DNA from: Staphylococcus hsinchuensis
GTDB taxonomy: Bacteria > Bacillota > Bacilli > Staphylococcales > Staphylococcaceae
Direction of reading: 5' to 3'
Assembly: GCF_038789205.1 (NCBI RefSeq)
Contig: NZ_CP128355.1
Span: 124,001-188,000, forward strand
DNA: 64,000 bases
A program made the translations under genes and the position numbers. The notes beneath the pieces were generated by a model. The model had not been told where the DNA came from. It ran no database searches and saw only the letters and a list, made by a program, of their open reading frames with translations. The number at the start of each line of letters is the position of its first letter. The first letter of the stretch is position 1. Of this stretch, positions 9,895-23,510 are shown piece after piece.

Positions 9895-10068
9895 TTACTA
9901 ATTTCCCCCTTATACATATAGTTGGTTATCGTTACCTATCAACTCAAACCATACGAGTCTATTAGTGCGTTTATAAAAGTCTAACAAAATTAAAATGAAT
10001 TACTCAATCGCATTATCACTCTTATTCAATTATACCTTTGGCTTAACTACAGACCGTAATAGTTGATC

Positions 10069-12025
<1,957 letters not shown>

Positions 12026-12026
<1 letters not shown>

Positions 12027-12466
12027 TAGATCACCTCGTGTGCTCCACCTTTTGCATCAATAGCATCTGCTGCAGAAGCAGAGAATTTATGAGCTTTAAC
12101 TGTTAGTTTCTTATCAAGCGTACCATTACCTAATATTTTAATACCAGATTTTTCACTTTTAACTACACCAGATTCTACTAATAAGGCTGGAGTTACTTCT
12201 GTACCATCCTCAAACTTGTTAAGTTGGTCTAAGTTAACAATAGCATATTCCTTACTGTTAATGTTAGTAAAACCTCGTTTTGGTAAGCGACGGAATAATG
12301 GTAATTGACCACCTTCGAATCCTGGTCTTACTTTACCACCTGAACGCGCTTTTTGTCCTTTTTGACCGCGACCACTTGTTTTTCCGTTACCTGTAGCTGC
12401 ACCACGACCTACGCGGTTACGTTCTCTACGTGAACCTTCAGCTGGTTTTAACTCATGTAATTTCAT
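12026..12466 (-). CDS. rplO: 50S ribosomal protein uL15
   Basis: A 146-aa L15. [20 protein letters not shown] and the glycine/arginine-rich [13 protein letters not shown] stretch that threads into 23S rRNA identify it. It lies 17 bp after rpmD and shares one base with secY. Confidence 0.98.
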
Positions 12467-12483
12467 TTCGGCACCTCCTCAAA

Positions 12484-12663
12484 TTATTTTTCTTCTACTG
12501 TCACTAAGTGACTTACTTTGTTGATTTGCCCACGAATAGCTGGGTTATCTTCAACAACTACTGAAGAATTAGTTTTTTTCAAACCTAAAGCTTCAACAGT
12601 TTTACGTTGTGTTTCTGGACGACCTATAACACTACGAGTGAGGGTAATTTGTAATTTAGCCAT
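12484..12663 (-). CDS. rpmD: 50S ribosomal protein uL30
   Basis: A 59-aa ORF read directly from the sequence between rpsE and rpl[21 protein letters not shown] at the start, LVTVEEK at the end. Length and sequence fit L30 of Firmicutes. A ribosome binding site with GGAGGG lies before the ATG at 12661-12663; gaps to both neighbours are 16-17 bp. Confidence 0.96.
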   Translation of the reverse strand: MAKLQITLTRSVIGRPETQRKTVEALGLKKTNSSVVVEDNPAIRGQINKVSHLVTVEEK

Positions 12664-12679
12664 AATTTATTTTCCCTCC

Positions 12680-13177
12680 TTAATTGTATAATTCTTCTAC
12701 TGATTTGCCACGTAATTTCGCAACATCTTCAGCGTTTTTAAGGTTTTGTAAACCATTGATTGTCGCACGAACCATGTTAATTGGAGTGTTTGAACCTAAT
12801 GATTTACTTAAGATATCAGTAATACCTGCTAATTCTAATACCGCACGAACTGGACCACCTGCGATAACACCAGTACCTGGTGCAGCTGGTTTCATAAGTA
12901 CGCTACCTGAACTATAACGACCAGTGATGATGTGAGGAGTAGTTCCTTCAACACGTGGTACGTGAACTAAATCTTTTTTAGCTGATTCTACAGCTTTTTT
13001 GATAGCTTCTGGAACCTCTTGTGCTTTACCTGTTCCGAATCCAACGCGTCCGTTTTTATCACCAACAACTACTAGAGCTGTGAAACGGAAACTACGTCCA
13101 CCTTTTACAACTTTTGCAACACGGTTAATTGTAACAACGCGTTCTTCAAACTCTTTAGCTTCTTCTCTACGAGCCAT
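12680..13177 (-). CDS. rpsE: 30S ribosomal protein uS5
   Basis: A 165-aa S5 with the double-stranded RNA-binding-like N-terminal domain (about 10-75, including [18 protein letters not shown]) and the C-terminal alpha/beta domain. The segment is free of deletions in the loop where spectinomycin-resistance changes are known in other bacteria. Confidence 0.98.
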   Translation of the reverse strand: MARREEAKEFEERVVTINRVAKVVKGGRSFRFTALVVVGDKNGRVGFGTGKAQEVPEAIKKAVESAKKDLVHVPRVEGTTPHIITGRYSSGSVLMKPAAPGTGVIAGGPVRAVLELAGITDILSKSLGSNTPINMVRATINGLQNLKNAEDVAKLRGKSVEELYN

Positions 13178-13197
13178 GTAAATGTCCCTCCTTTAAA

Positions 13198-13560
13198 TTA
13201 AAATTCTAATCCATTTTCACGAGCTGCTTCGGCTAAAGCTTTCACACGGCCATGGTATAAGTAACCTCCACGGTCGAATACGATTGTTTTAACGCCTTTT
13301 TCGCTTGCTCTTTTGGCTACTGTTTCTCCGACTTTAGCTGATAATTCAACTTTTGAACCAGATTCGTTTGCAAATGCATCTTCTTGAGTTGATGCTTGCG
13401 CTAACGTTTCACCGTTCACATCATCGATAACTTGTGCATAGATATGCTTGTTTGAACGATAAATGTTTAAACGTGGTTTTTCAGCTGTACCAGATAATTT
13501 AGTACGAACACGAGCATGTCTTTTTAAACGTACTTTATTTTTATCAATTTTGCTGATCAT
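13198..13560 (-). CDS. rplR: 50S ribosomal protein uL18
   Basis: A 120-aa L18, [20 protein letters not shown] at the start and [20 protein letters not shown] near the end. It binds 5S rRNA with L5 and forms part of the central protuberance. It follows rplF by 31 bp. Confidence 0.98.
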   Translation of the reverse strand: MISKIDKNKVRLKRHARVRTKLSGTAEKPRLNIYRSNKHIYAQVIDDVNGETLAQASTQEDAFANESGSKVELSAKVGETVAKRASEKGVKTIVFDRGGYLYHGRVKALAEAARENGLEF

Positions 13561-13591
13561 TTTACTACTCCTTTCTTCTGAAAGTTATTTA

Positions 13592-14128
13592 TTATTTACC
13601 AGTTTTACCTTCTTTACGGCGAACATATTCACCTTGGTAACGAATTCCTTTACCTTTATAAGGTTCTGGAGGTCTTACTGCACGGATGTTTGAAGCCATT
13701 GCTCCAACTTGTTCCTTAGAAATACCTTCTACAGTAACTTTAGTATTTTTCTCAACAGAAAAGTTAATACCTTCGTCAGCTTTGAATTCAACTGGGTGTG
13801 AATAACCAACGTTTAGTACTAAGTCTTTACCTTGCATTTGCGCACGGTAACCAACACCTACTAGTTCAAGTGTTTTTTGGTAACCTTGAGAAACACCTAA
13901 AATCATATTATTGATTAAAGCACGAGTTGTACCATGTACTGTTCTATCATCTTTAGAATCAGTTGGTCTTACAACTTCTAATGTACTTTCTTCTTGTTTA
14001 TATGTCATTCTTTCACTTAAAGTTTTTGATAGTTCACCTTTAGGACCTTTAACAGTTACAGTATTGCCTTCAATACTTACTGTTACGTCACTTGGAATGT
14101 CAATAATTTTTTTACCAACACGACTCAT
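13592..14128 (-). CDS. rplF: 50S ribosomal protein uL6
   Basis: A 178-aa L6, [20 protein letters not shown], with two related L6 domains and the conserved C-terminal [20 protein letters not shown]. It sits near the factor-binding site of the 50S subunit. It follows rpsH by 24 bp. Confidence 0.98.
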   Translation of the reverse strand: MSRVGKKIIDIPSDVTVSIEGNTVTVKGPKGELSKTLSERMTYKQEESTLEVVRPTDSKDDRTVHGTTRALINNMILGVSQGYQKTLELVGVGYRAQMQGKDLVLNVGYSHPVEFKADEGINFSVEKNTKVTVEGISKEQVGAMASNIRAVRPPEPYKGKGIRYQGEYVRRKEGKTGK

Positions 14129-14152
14129 GTTATCGCACCTCCTTATTTATTA

Positions 14153-14551
14153 TTACCAAATGTATGCTAAGATTTCTCCACCGATGTTACGTTTTCTAGC
14201 TTCTTTGTCAGTGATAACACCTTCAGAAGTTGAAACTAATGCAATACCTAAACCGTTAAGTACTTTAGGTACTTCGTTAGCTTTTGCATAAACACGTAAA
14301 CCTGGTTTAGAAATACGTTTTAAACCTGTGATAACACATTCGTTGTTTTGACCATATTTAAGGAATAAACGGATAACTCCTTGTTTATCGTCTTCAACGT
14401 ATTCTACATTTTTGATGAAACCTTCACTCTTTAATATTTCAGCAATTTCTTTTTTGATATTTGATGCAGGTAATTCTAATTTATCGTGACGCACCATGTT
14501 TGCGTTTCTTACACGAGTTAGCATATCTGCAATTGGATCGTTGATTGTCAT
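14153..14551 (-). CDS. rpsH: 30S ribosomal protein uS8
   Basis: A 132-aa S8, [20 protein letters not shown] at the start and [20 protein letters not shown] near the end. It binds helix 21 of 16S rRNA; in E. coli S8 is the repressor of the spc operon, but no matching target was checked here. Confidence 0.98.
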   Translation of the reverse strand: MTINDPIADMLTRVRNANMVRHDKLELPASNIKKEIAEILKSEGFIKNVEYVEDDKQGVIRLFLKYGQNNECVITGLKRISKPGLRVYAKANEVPKVLNGLGIALVSTSEGVITDKEARKRNIGGEILAYIW

Positions 14552-14582
14552 TGATTGTTGCCTCCTTTCAGACTTTTATATA

Positions 14583-14768
14583 TTACCAGCTAGCTTTACG
14601 AACGCCAGGGATTTGGCCTTTATAAGCTAATTCACGGAAACAAATACGGCATAATTTAAATTTACGATATACAGAATGTGGACGACCACAACGTTCACAG
14701 CGTGTATACTCACGTACTTGGTACTTTTGTTTTTTCTGTTGCTTAGCAACCATTGAACTTTTAGCCAC
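14583..14768 (-). CDS. rpsN: 30S ribosomal protein uS14, zinc-binding type Z
   Basis: A 61-aa short S14 with the CERC and CRIC pairs of a four-cysteine zinc site (near residues 24-27 and 40-43). This is the zinc-containing paralogue in its usual spc-operon position; a zinc-free form, if the genome has one, would be elsewhere. Confidence 0.98.
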   Translation of the reverse strand: MAKSSMVAKQQKKQKYQVREYTRCERCGRPHSVYRKFKLCRICFRELAYKGQIPGVRKASW

Positions 14769-14789
14769 TTAATTAGCCTCCTTTAGAGA

Positions 14790-15329
14790 TTATTTTTGAA
14801 ATGGCATACCGAATTGTGTTAACAATTCACGAGCTTCCTCGTCAGTGTTAGCAGTCGTTACGATAACGATATCCATTCCTCTTACTTTACTTACTCGATC
14901 GTAGTCAATTTCTGGGAAAATTAATTGTTCTTTAATACCTAAAGTATAGTTACCTCTACCGTCGAATGCAGTTTTAGAAACACCACGGAAGTCACGTACA
15001 CGTGGTAGTGAAACTGAGATTAGTTTGTCTAAGAAGTCATACATTCTTTCTCCACGTAAAGTTGTTTTTGCACCGATTGGCATACCTTCACGTAAACGGA
15101 ATGTTGCTACTGATTTTTTCGCTTTAGTGATTAATGGTTTTTGACCAGTGATTGCTTGTAATTCTTCTACAGCGTCGTCTAACACTTTAGAATTTTGAAC
15201 AGCGTCACCAACACCCATATTCACAACAATTTTTTCAATTTTTGGTACTTCCATTACTGAACTGTAGTTAAACTTTTTAACTAAGTTTTGAGTAACTTCA
15301 GAGCTATATCTTTCTTTTAAACGGTTCAA
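14790..15329 (-). CDS. rplE: 50S ribosomal protein uL5
   Basis: A 179-aa L5. The start is a TTG at 15327-15329: GGAGG lies 7 nt upstream and the resulting protein begins (M)[11 protein letters not shown], as expected for the family. A longer frame from an upstream TTG would include the ribosome binding site and is rejected. NRLKER, VVNMGVG and [11 protein letters not shown] are conserved. L5 binds 5S rRNA and P-site tRNA. Confidence 0.97.
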   Translation of the reverse strand: MNRLKERYSSEVTQNLVKKFNYSSVMEVPKIEKIVVNMGVGDAVQNSKVLDDAVEELQAITGQKPLITKAKKSVATFRLREGMPIGAKTTLRGERMYDFLDKLISVSLPRVRDFRGVSKTAFDGRGNYTLGIKEQLIFPEIDYDRVSKVRGMDIVIVTTANTDEEARELLTQFGMPFQK

Positions 15330-15351
15330 AGTGGATCCTCCTTTCAATTAA

Positions 15352-15672
15352 TTATTCATTATTAGATTTGATTTCTTCGCCTGATTTTTTAGCGATACGA
15401 ACTTTTTTACCATCTTCGATTTTGTATCCAACACGTGTTGGTTCGTTTGTTTTTGGATCTAATAATTGTACGTTAGAAACATGGATTGCTGCCTCTGTTT
15501 CTAAGATTCCACCTTCAGGATTAAATTGAGTTGGTTTTTTGTGTTTTTTGATTACGTTAACACCTTCCACAACGACACGGTCTTGTTTAGGTAATGTTTG
15601 AACAACTTTACCTTCCTTACCTTTGTCTTTACCTGCGATAACTTTTACATTGTCACCTTTTTTGATATGCAT
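15352..15672 (-). CDS. rplX: 50S ribosomal protein uL24
   Basis: A 106-aa L24 beginning [20 protein letters not shown], the KOW motif. A GTG three codons upstream is in frame, but it overlaps the GGAGG that lies 8 nt before the ATG at 15670-15672, so the ATG is used. L24 is an assembly initiator of the 50S subunit. Confidence 0.97.
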   Translation of the reverse strand: MHIKKGDNVKVIAGKDKGKEGKVVQTLPKQDRVVVEGVNVIKKHKKPTQFNPEGGILETEAAIHVSNVQLLDPKTNEPTRVGYKIEDGKKVRIAKKSGEEIKSNNE

Positions 15673-15713
15673 GTGTGGCACCTCCTTAAGTCTTTATATT
15701 ATAAATGATTTGA

Positions 15714-16085
<372 letters not shown>

Positions 16086-16111
16086 TTAAACCTCCTTTAT
16101 CTTGACATTAA

Positions 16112-16375
16112 TTAAATAATAACTGATTCTTCAACAATTTCTACTAAACGGAATCGTTTCGTTGCTGATAAAGGACGTGTTTCTTGAATTTTAACAATGT
16201 CCCCTAATTTAGCTGAGTTGTTTTCATCATGTGTTTTGTATTTTTTAGAGTATTTTACTCGTTTACCATATAGTTTGTGTGTTTTGTATGTTTCAACAAG
16301 TACAGTTACAGTTTTATCCATTTTATCGGAAACGACTCTACCTACATAAACTTTACGATCATTTCTTTCGTTCAC
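16112..16375 (-). CDS. rpsQ: 30S ribosomal protein uS17
   Basis: An 87-aa S17 with an apparent GTG start at 16373-16375. GGAGG lies 8 nt before this GTG and the product begins (M)[19 protein letters not shown], matching the family. A frame extending upstream would overlap the ribosome binding site. The OB-fold protein binds helix 11 and helix 7 of 16S rRNA. Confidence 0.96.
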   Translation of the reverse strand: MNERNDRKVYVGRVVSDKMDKTVTVLVETYKTHKLYGKRVKYSKKYKTHDENNSAKLGDIVKIQETRPLSATKRFRLVEIVEESVII

Positions 16376-16400
16376 TTTTGTAACCTCCTCTTCCAATTAA

Positions 16401-16610
16401 TTATTGATTAGCTTTTCCTTGTTCAATTTCTCTTTCACGAGCAACAGTTTTAAGACGAGCAATCGTTTTTCTTACTGTGCGAATTCGTGCAGTCTCCTCT
16501 AATTGACCTGTAGCTAACTGAAAGCGTAGGTTAAAAAGTTCTTCTTTTGAAGATTTGATTTGTTCTTCGATTTCTGAAGTGGTTAAGTCTCTAATTTCCT
16601 TAGCTTTCAT
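16401..16610 (-). CDS. rpmC: 50S ribosomal protein uL29
   Basis: A 69-aa L29, [20 protein letters not shown], a two-helix protein at the exit tunnel. An in-frame upstream start would add eight residues inside rplP; the normal family N-terminus is MKAKEIRD, so the ATG at 16608-16610 is chosen. It overlaps the 3' end of rplP by 11 bp. Confidence 0.96.
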   Translation of the reverse strand: MKAKEIRDLTTSEIEEQIKSSKEELFNLRFQLATGQLEETARIRTVRKTIARLKTVAREREIEQGKANQ

Positions 16611-17034
16611 TTGTTTCACCACCCAATTCTTCACGTTTTACAAACTTAGTTTTAACTGGAAGTTTGTGACTTGCTAAACGTAATGCTTCGCGTGCTACTT
16701 CTTCGTTAACACCCGCAACTTCGAATAAAATTCTACCTGGTTTTGCAACTGCGATCCAGCCTTCTACTGAACCTTTACCAGCACCCATACGTACTTCTAA
16801 AGGTTTTTTAGTGTATGGTTTGTGTGGGAAGATTTTAATCCAAACTTTCCCGCCACGTTTCATGTAACGTGTCATTGCAATACGAGCAGATTCGATTTGA
16901 CGAGAAGTGATCCAAGACGTTGTTGTTGCTTGAAGACCATACTCACCAAATGTTACATAGTTACCGCCTTTTGAACGACCAGTTGTCTTTGGACGATGTT
17001 GACGACGGTATTTTACACGTTTTGGTAGTAACAT
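16600..17034 (-). CDS. rplP: 50S ribosomal protein uL16
   Basis: A 144-aa L16, [20 protein letters not shown], with the conserved [10 protein letters not shown] stretch. It organises the A-site tRNA region of the 50S subunit. It starts 2 bp after the rpsC stop and overlaps rpmC at its 3' end. Confidence 0.98.
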   Translation of the reverse strand: MLLPKRVKYRRQHRPKTTGRSKGGNYVTFGEYGLQATTTSWITSRQIESARIAMTRYMKRGGKVWIKIFPHKPYTKKPLEVRMGAGKGSVEGWIAVAKPGRILFEVAGVNEEVAREALRLASHKLPVKTKFVKREELGGETNES

Positions 17035-17036
17035 TA

Positions 17037-17690
17037 TTATTTTCCTCCTTCACTAGTGTTCATAGTAGGAAGAACTTCTCCACGATAGATCCATACTTTA
17101 ATACCTAATTTACCGTAAGTAGTATCTGCTTCAGCGTGTGCATAACCAATGTCAGCACGTAAAGTATGAAGTGGAACAGTTCCTTCTGAATAACGTTCAG
17201 CACGAGCGATGTCAGCTCCGCCTAAACGACCTGAAACTTGTGTTTTAACACCTTTTGCACCAAGTTTCATAGCTCTTGAGATAGCTTGTTTTTGTACACG
17301 ACGGAATGAAGCACGGTTTTCTAATTGACGTGCGATGTTTTCCGCTACTAATTTAGCGTCTAAATCAACTTTTTTAATTTCTACTACGTTGATGTGTACT
17401 TTTTTGTTAGTTAATGAATTTAATTTGTTACGTAATTTTTCAATTTCTGAACCGCCTTTACCGATAACCATTCCTGGTTTACCAGTGTGAATAGCAATGT
17501 TGATGCGGTTAGCAGCACGTTCGATATCAACGTGAGAAACTGATGCTTCTTTTAATGCGTTATCAATAAATTTACGGATTCTTAAATCTTCGTGTAATTG
17601 TGAAGCGAAATCTTTTTCTGCATACCATTTAGCTTCCCAATCACGGATAACTCCGACACGAAGTCCGATTGGATTAATTTTTTGACCCAC
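17037..17690 (-). CDS. rpsC: 30S ribosomal protein uS3
   Basis: A 217-aa S3, [20 protein letters not shown], with a KH domain centred on [20 protein letters not shown] (GKGG near residue 78) and a C-terminal domain ending [12 protein letters not shown]. It lies at the mRNA entry channel. Confidence 0.98.
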   Translation of the reverse strand: MGQKINPIGLRVGVIRDWEAKWYAEKDFASQLHEDLRIRKFIDNALKEASVSHVDIERAANRINIAIHTGKPGMVIGKGGSEIEKLRNKLNSLTNKKVHINVVEIKKVDLDAKLVAENIARQLENRASFRRVQKQAISRAMKLGAKGVKTQVSGRLGGADIARAERYSEGTVPLHTLRADIGYAHAEADTTYGKLGIKVWIYRGEVLPTMNTSEGGK

Positions 17691-17712
17691 AGTATTCCCT
17701 CCTTAAAGTTTA

Positions 17713-18072
17713 TTAAGCTTCTTTAGCTTCTTCTTTATCTTTACCGTCACTTACGACGATTGTAATGTGGCTTGTACGTTTGTTAATCGCACTTGCACGA
17801 CCTTGTGCACGTGGACGGAAACGTTTTAATGTTGGTCCTTCGTTAGCATATGCTTCTTTAACTACTAATTCGTCAGGGTTCATATCGTAGTTATGCTCTG
17901 CATTTGCTAAAGCGGACATTAATAATTTTTCAACGACTGGTGATGAAGCTTTGTTTTTTAATTTTAAAATCGCTAGAGCTTCACCAGCACTTTTACCTCT
18001 AATTAGATCTAATACTAATCTAACTTTACGAGGTGCGATTCTGATTGTTTTAGCAACCGCTTTTGCTTCCAT
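17713..18072 (-). CDS. rplV: 50S ribosomal protein uL22
   Basis: A 119-aa L22. The beta-hairpin that lines the exit tunnel, near [20 protein letters not shown], is intact, with no insertion of the sort seen in macrolide-resistant mutants. The charged tail [10 protein letters not shown] is typical of staphylococci. Confidence 0.98.
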   Translation of the reverse strand: MEAKAVAKTIRIAPRKVRLVLDLIRGKSAGEALAILKLKNKASSPVVEKLLMSALANAEHNYDMNPDELVVKEAYANEGPTLKRFRPRAQGRASAINKRTSHITIVVSDGKDKEEAKEA

Positions 18073-18100
18073 TCGTATTTCCTCCTCTACTTGTTAGAAA

Positions 18101-18379
18101 TTATCTTCTAGTTTTTTTATCGTCAACTACGTGACCTTTGAATGTACGTGTTGGTACGAATTCACCTAATTTATGACCAACCATATCTTCAGTAATGAAT
18201 ACTGGTACGTGTTTGCGACCATCATATACTGCAAATGTATGTCCGATGAAATCTGGGAATACAGTTGAACGGCGTGACCATGTTTTAATCACTTGTTTTT
18301 TCTCGCTTCCGCTTTGAGCTTCAACTTTTTTCATAAGATGATCATCGACGAAAGGTCCTTTTTTAATACTACGAGCCAT
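18101..18379 (-). CDS. rpsS: 30S ribosomal protein uS19
   Basis: A 92-aa S19, [20 protein letters not shown]. Twelve extra in-frame codons upstream are rejected because GGGAGG lies inside them, 7 nt before the ATG at 18377-18379. The protein pairs with S13 in the 30S head. Confidence 0.97.
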   Translation of the reverse strand: MARSIKKGPFVDDHLMKKVEAQSGSEKKQVIKTWSRRSTVFPDFIGHTFAVYDGRKHVPVFITEDMVGHKLGEFVPTRTFKGHVVDDKKTRR

Positions 18380-18443
18380 AGTGGCGCCTCCCTTCTTATT
18401 GTGTGCGTGCAGCAATTAAGCCGCACACTCAAATAAGTTATTT

Positions 18444-19277
18444 TTATTTTCTCTTACGTCTACGAACGATAAGTTTGTCTGAAGATTTTTTACCACGACG
18501 AGTTTTCTTACCAAGCGTAGGTTTACCCCATGGTGACATTGGAGATGGTAATCCGATTGGCGCACGGCCTTCACCACCACCGTGTGGGTGATCGTTAGGG
18601 TTCATTACAGAACCACGAACTGTTGGACGAACACCTTTCCATCTTGAGCGTCCTGCTTTACCAACGTTAACTAGTTCGTGTTGGATGTTACCAACTTGTC
18701 CGATTGTTGCACGGCAAGTAGAAAGAATCATACGTACTTCGCCAGATCTTAATCTGATTAATACATATTTACCTTCTTTACCAAGTACTTGTGCACTTGC
18801 ACCTGCTGAACGTGCGATTTGTCCACCTTTACCAGGTTTTAATTCGATGTTGTGTACTACTGTACCAACTGGGATGAATTGTAACGGTAATGCGTTACCT
18901 AATTTGATATCTGCTTCTTCACCACTTTCAAGTACTTGACCTACTTTTAGGTTTTTAGGAGCGATGATGTAGCGTTTTTCACCGTCTGCATATACTAATA
19001 ATGCGATGTTTGCTGAACGGTTTGGATCGTATTGAATTGAATCAACTTTAGCTGGAATGCCATCTTTATTTCTTTTGAAATCAATAACACGGTATTGACG
19101 TTTATGACCGCCACCATGATGGCGAACTGTCAATTTACCTTGGTTATTTCGTCCCGCTCTTTTCGGTAGCGGTTGTAATAATGACTTTTCAGGTGTAGTT
19201 TTCGTAATTTCTGCGAAATCTAACGTAGTCATATTACGACGACCATTCGTAATTGGCTTATATTTTTTTAGAGCCAT
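18444..19277 (-). CDS. rplB: 50S ribosomal protein uL2
   Basis: A 277-aa L2 with the conserved peptidyl-transferase-proximal loop [17 protein letters not shown] (the His of PHGGGEGR) and the [17 protein letters not shown] block. One of the most conserved ribosomal proteins; no anomaly. It is 64 bp before rpsS. Confidence 0.98.
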   Translation of the reverse strand: MALKKYKPITNGRRNMTTLDFAEITKTTPEKSLLQPLPKRAGRNNQGKLTVRHHGGGHKRQYRVIDFKRNKDGIPAKVDSIQYDPNRSANIALLVYADGEKRYIIAPKNLKVGQVLESGEEADIKLGNALPLQFIPVGTVVHNIELKPGKGGQIARSAGASAQVLGKEGKYVLIRLRSGEVRMILSTCRATIGQVGNIQHELVNVGKAGRSRWKGVRPTVRGSVMNPNDHPHGGGEGRAPIGLPSPMSPWGKPTLGKKTRRGKKSSDKLIVRRRKRK

Positions 19278-19306
19278 TGTCGTTTACCTCCTTATTGGTA
19301 TAATTT

Positions 19307-19582
19307 TTAGTTAAATAGATCGATTGATCCTTCTTTTAATTTCACAATTGCGACACGTCTTTTATTTGTATAGCCTTGATAACGGCCCATGCGCTTTTTC
19401 TTTGGTTTGTAGTTAATGATGTTTACATTGTCTACTTTCACGTCGAAAATTTCTTCAACTGCGATTTTAACTTGTGTTTTGTTCGCACGAGTATCAACGT
19501 CAAATGTATATTTATCTTCTGCCATTGCAGCTGAAGATTTTTCAGTGATTACGGGGCGCTTAAGAACATCTCTTGCTTCCAT
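19307..19582 (-). CDS. rplW: 50S ribosomal protein uL23
   Basis: A 91-aa L23, [20 protein letters not shown], docking site at the exit tunnel for trigger factor and SRP. Its ATG overlaps the rplD stop by one base. Confidence 0.98.
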   Translation of the reverse strand: MEARDVLKRPVITEKSSAAMAEDKYTFDVDTRANKTQVKIAVEEIFDVKVDNVNIINYKPKKKRMGRYQGYTNKRRVAIVKLKEGSIDLFN

Positions 19583-20205
19583 TATCCGAGCACCTCCTCA
19601 ACTTTTTTAGCAGCTGATTCAGTAATTAATACACTGTCAGCGCTAGTGATATCTAATACATTTAAACCTTGAGCTGTAGTAACTTGTAAGCCAGGGATAT
19701 TACGTGCTGATAATTCAACGTTCATATCTTCTGATTCAGTAACTACTAATACTTTTTCAGGTTGTTTTAAGTTTGTAAGAATGTTTTTGAACTCTTTTGT
19801 TTTTGGAGCTTCTAAACTTAAAGCATCAACGATTGTTAAGCTTTCGTTTTGTACTTTGTAAGATAATGCTGAGCGCAATGCTAAGCGACGCATTTTCTTA
19901 GGCATTTTGTATGCATAACTTCTTGGTGTTGGTCCGAATACGACACCACCACCACGCCATTGTGGAGCACGGATTGTACCTTGACGCGCACGTCCTGTAC
20001 CTTTTTGTCTCCATGGTTTACGTCCACCACCACTTACTGCTGAACGATTTTTAACAGCATGTGTACCTTGGCGTAATGAAGCACGTTGTAATGTGATTGC
20101 TTCAAATAAAACATCTTTATTTGGTTCGATAGCAAATACTGCATCGTTTAATTCAACTGAACTTGATTTAGTTCCGTCCACTTTTAATACATCATAATTA
20201 GCCAT
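19582..20205 (-). CDS. rplD: 50S ribosomal protein uL4
   Basis: A 207-aa L4. The extended tunnel loop [20 protein letters not shown] (near residues 60-80) is intact. In several bacteria L4 represses its own operon; whether the leader at 21228-21357 is its target is unknown. Confidence 0.98.
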   Translation of the reverse strand: MANYDVLKVDGTKSSSVELNDAVFAIEPNKDVLFEAITLQRASLRQGTHAVKNRSAVSGGGRKPWRQKGTGRARQGTIRAPQWRGGGVVFGPTPRSYAYKMPKKMRRLALRSALSYKVQNESLTIVDALSLEAPKTKEFKNILTNLKQPEKVLVVTESEDMNVELSARNIPGLQVTTAQGLNVLDITSADSVLITESAAKKVEEVLG

Positions 20206-20231
20206 TATGCATTTCCTCCTTTCGTTATATA

Positions 20232-20891
20232 TTATTTAGTTCCTTTAATTGAAGATATAATTTCTACTAATCCTTTTTTAGGACCAGGTACATTACCTTT
20301 TACTAAAATAACGTTGTTGTCTGTGTCGATTTGAACTACTTCTAAGTTCTGAACTGTAACTGTGTTACCGCCCATACGACCAGGCATTTTTTGTCCTTTG
20401 AATACTTTAGACGCATCTGACGCCATACCTACTGAACCTGGTGATCTGTGGAAATGAGAACCGTGTCCCATTGGTCCGCGTGCTTGATTATGACGCTTGA
20501 TAGCACCTTGGAAACCTTTACCTTTAGATACGCCAGTTACATCAATTACGTCGCCAGCTTCAAATGTATCAACTGAGACTTCTTGACCTACTTCGTATTC
20601 ATCAACGTTAACGTTTCTGAATTCACGAATGAAGCGCTTAGGTGCTGTGCCTGCTTTCTTAGCATGACCTTCAGCTGGTTTGTTTGCATATTTATTAGAT
20701 TTACTATCTTTTTTATATGCTTGTTTGTCTTCAAAACCTACTTGGATTGCATTATAACCATCAACCTCTTCAGTTTTCTTTTGTAATACTACGTTTTGAC
20801 TTGCTTCTACTACTGTTACTGGAATTAAATCACCGTTTTCACCGAAAACTTGTGTCATTCCAATTTTTCTTCCTAAGATTCCTTTGGTCAT
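20232..20891 (-). CDS. rplC: 50S ribosomal protein uL3
   Basis: A 219-aa L3, [20 protein letters not shown]. The internal extension with [15 protein letters not shown] approaches the peptidyl-transferase centre and shows the wild-type family sequence. It follows rpsJ by 27 bp. Confidence 0.98.
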   Translation of the reverse strand: MTKGILGRKIGMTQVFGENGDLIPVTVVEASQNVVLQKKTEEVDGYNAIQVGFEDKQAYKKDSKSNKYANKPAEGHAKKAGTAPKRFIREFRNVNVDEYEVGQEVSVDTFEAGDVIDVTGVSKGKGFQGAIKRHNQARGPMGHGSHFHRSPGSVGMASDASKVFKGQKMPGRMGGNTVTVQNLEVVQIDTDNNVILVKGNVPGPKKGLVEIISSIKGTK

Positions 20892-20918
20892 CGAAAGTCC
20901 ACCTCCTGTAATTTGTTA

Positions 20919-21357
<439 letters not shown>

Positions 21358-21364
21358 TTTATAT

Positions 21365-21393
21365 ATAATACATGAAAAACTGTGCGTTATCAA
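21365..21393 (-). promoter_or_regulatory. Sigma-A promoter of the S10-spc-alpha operon
   Basis: In the leftward sense TTGATA (complement of 21388-21393), 17 bp, TATTAT (complement of 21365-21370). Close to consensus with ideal spacing, and correctly placed upstream of rpsJ. Confidence 0.8.
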
Positions 21394-21573
21394 GCTTTTC
21401 TCCAAATTTGTTCAAGCTTTTTTCTAACACATACCTTGTTATTCTACTTGAAATTACGATACACTTCAACCACTTTAAGGAATTTTTCTAGTATTTATGA
21501 AATAACTTTCCTAGTTTTTACCATTTATATGCTTTAAAATGAAAATAAGCAACAAAACAGGTGGTGATTTTAT

Positions 21574-21957
21574 ATGACGAGAGGCAGTCGTGCATTTCTT
21601 GTTATTATAAGTTTGATACTCATCATAAGTGAGTGTATATATGGCGTTCCGTTTTTAGGTGGAAGCTTTATCCTTAGTACAGGTTGGCAACCTCTATTAA
21701 TCAACGCTTTCCTTTATTTAGTCATGGCCGTATATTTACTTATCGACCGACAAAATACAATTCGCCCTATGGTTATCATTCTTTTTATAGGTATTATCGG
21801 TTCATTTTTGGCTATCGTTCCATTTTTAGGAATGATCATTCATTGGGTTTTATTCTTTTTAATGTTATTTTTTATGCTTGTTTTACTTTCTGCGCCCCTA
21901 TACGTTCCAAATAAGCATGCAAAAGTAATTTATACTGAACACAGAAGACGCAAATAA
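21574..21957 (+). CDS. Small membrane protein of unknown function
   Basis: A 127-aa protein with four probable membrane segments: about 8-26, 40-57, 64-84 and 86-108, then a basic tail VIYTEHRRRK in the cytosol. AGGTGG precedes the ATG. It is divergent from rpsJ and ends before a bidirectional terminator shared with the purine permease. I recognise no family with certainty; it looks like a conserved staphylococcal hypothetical protein. Confidence 0.75.
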   Translation: MTRGSRAFLVIISLILIISECIYGVPFLGGSFILSTGWQPLLINAFLYLVMAVYLLIDRQNTIRPMVIILFIGIIGSFLAIVPFLGMIIHWVLFFLMLFFMLVLLSAPLYVPNKHAKVIYTEHRRRK

Positions 21958-22013
21958 CTAAGATAATTAAATCTATTTTGATGCTTTTCTTCCATTATAT
22001 GTAACATTTAAAT

Positions 22014-22062
22014 AAAAAGACACACGGTTCAAGTTAATATCACTTGAATCGTGTGTCTTTTT
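22014..22062. terminator. Bidirectional terminator
   Basis: 21-base arms (22014-22034 and 22042-22062) with one G-T mismatch, flanked by A-run and T-run, between the convergent membrane protein gene and the NCS2 permease gene. Confidence 0.9.
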
Positions 22063-22063
22063 C

Positions 22064-23398
22064 TTATCCGTGAACAAATACAAAGTATAAAATAAATAAT
22101 GCCATGAGCACATACATAATAGGATGTACTTCTTTATGTCTTTTTGAAATAAGCATAGTAATTGGATAAAATATAAACCCGCATGCAATACCTGTCGCAA
22201 TAGAATATGATAAAGGCATCATTATAATAGTAATAAATGAAGGAACTGCAACTTCGAATTTCTTCCATTCAATTTCAGCAAAATTAGATGCCATTAATAC
22301 ACCTACTACAACTAGTGCTGGAGTAGTTACGGCACTAGTTACTACTTCCATTAATGGACTGAAGAACATTGCAAGTAAGAAACAACATCCAGTTACTAAA
22401 CTAGCAAAACCAGTTCTGGCTCCAACTGCAACACCTGATGTTGATTCGATATAAGTAGTCGTAGTTGTCGTTCCAAAAATTGAACCTACAATTGTAGCTA
22501 GTGAATCTGAAAATAATGCTTTACCAGCTCTTGGTAATTTATTATCTTTCATCATACCTGCTTGTGTAGCAACCGCTACTAACGTACCTGCTGTATCAAA
22601 GAAATCAATAAATAAGAAAGTTAAAATAACAATTAAAAACTGTACTGTAAGTAATTGTCCTGGATCCTTGAAAGCTTCGAATGCTGCACCAAATGTCGGC
22701 TCGATACTCGGTACCGAACTAACAATGCCTTTTGGTGTATGTATAAGTCCTGTTAGCATTCCAATGATTGAAGTTAAAACCATACCAACAAAAATAGCTC
22801 CCGGTACACGTAATACATATAAAATAACTGTAGCGATTATACCGAAGATTGTTAATAAAACGGGACCTTCAGTAAGATGACCTAACGTAACAAGGGTTGA
22901 ATCATTTTTAACGATGATACCAGAGTTTTGCAATCCGACGAAGGTAATAAATAATCCTATCCCCGCAGAAACCGCCATTTTCATTTGATATGGTATAGCA
23001 TTGATAATGGTTTCCCGTAGACCTGTTAATGTTAATATTGCAAAGAATATACCTGAGAATAACACGCCAGTTAAACCAATTTGCCAAGGAATTCCCATCG
23101 TTAATACAACGGTGAAAGCGAAAAATGCATTAAGCCCCATTCCTGGCGCTAATGCAATGGGATATCTCGCAATCAATCCCATAAACAATGAACCGACAAA
23201 GGCTGCAAGAGCTGTCGCTACAAAGATTGCGCCTTGATCCATCTTCATGTCCTCAGTCACACCATGCACGCCTGCTAAACTTAAAACTTGAGGATTTACC
23301 GCTAAAATGTACGCCATGGACAAGAAAGTTGTAAGACCACCAAGTATCTCTTTCTTATAGCTTGTACCATGTTTATCAAATTCGAAATACTTTTTCAT
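22064..23398 (-). CDS. NCS2 family purine permease (PbuG/AzgA-like)
   Basis: A 444-aa transporter with about 12-14 membrane helices. MAYILAVNPQ near residue 30, ALAPGMGLNAFFAFTVV near 83 and the FIDFFDTAGTLVAVA block near 275 are typical of the AzgA/PbuG branch (guanine, hypoxanthine, adenine : H+ symport). The ATG at 23396-23398 has AGGAG 8 nt upstream; a longer frame from 23443 is rejected. No purine riboswitch was recognised in the spacer to topB. The exact base preference cannot be read from sequence. Confidence 0.9.
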   Translation of the reverse strand: MKKYFEFDKHGTSYKKEILGGLTTFLSMAYILAVNPQVLSLAGVHGVTEDMKMDQGAIFVATALAAFVGSLFMGLIARYPIALAPGMGLNAFFAFTVVLTMGIPWQIGLTGVLFSGIFFAILTLTGLRETIINAIPYQMKMAVSAGIGLFITFVGLQNSGIIVKNDSTLVTLGHLTEGPVLLTIFGIIATVILYVLRVPGAIFVGMVLTSIIGMLTGLIHTPKGIVSSVPSIEPTFGAAFEAFKDPGQLLTVQFLIVILTFLFIDFFDTAGTLVAVATQAGMMKDNKLPRAGKALFSDSLATIVGSIFGTTTTTTYIESTSGVAVGARTGFASLVTGCCFLLAMFFSPLMEVVTSAVTTPALVVVGVLMASNFAEIEWKKFEVAVPSFITIIMMPLSYSIATGIACGFIFYPITMLISKRHKEVHPIMYVLMALFILYFVFVHG

Positions 23399-23510
23399 GG
23401 TTAGTTCTCCTTTATTTAAAATACTTACATATTTTAATACCATTCTTGCACTTTTACAATAGCAAACACGAACTTTATTATAATTAAATATCTCTACGTT
23501 CGATAAAAAG

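Noticed and set aside
23399..23510. Purine riboswitch before the NCS2 permease gene
   Set aside because: The AT-rich leader shows none of the conserved loop or junction sequences of that class.
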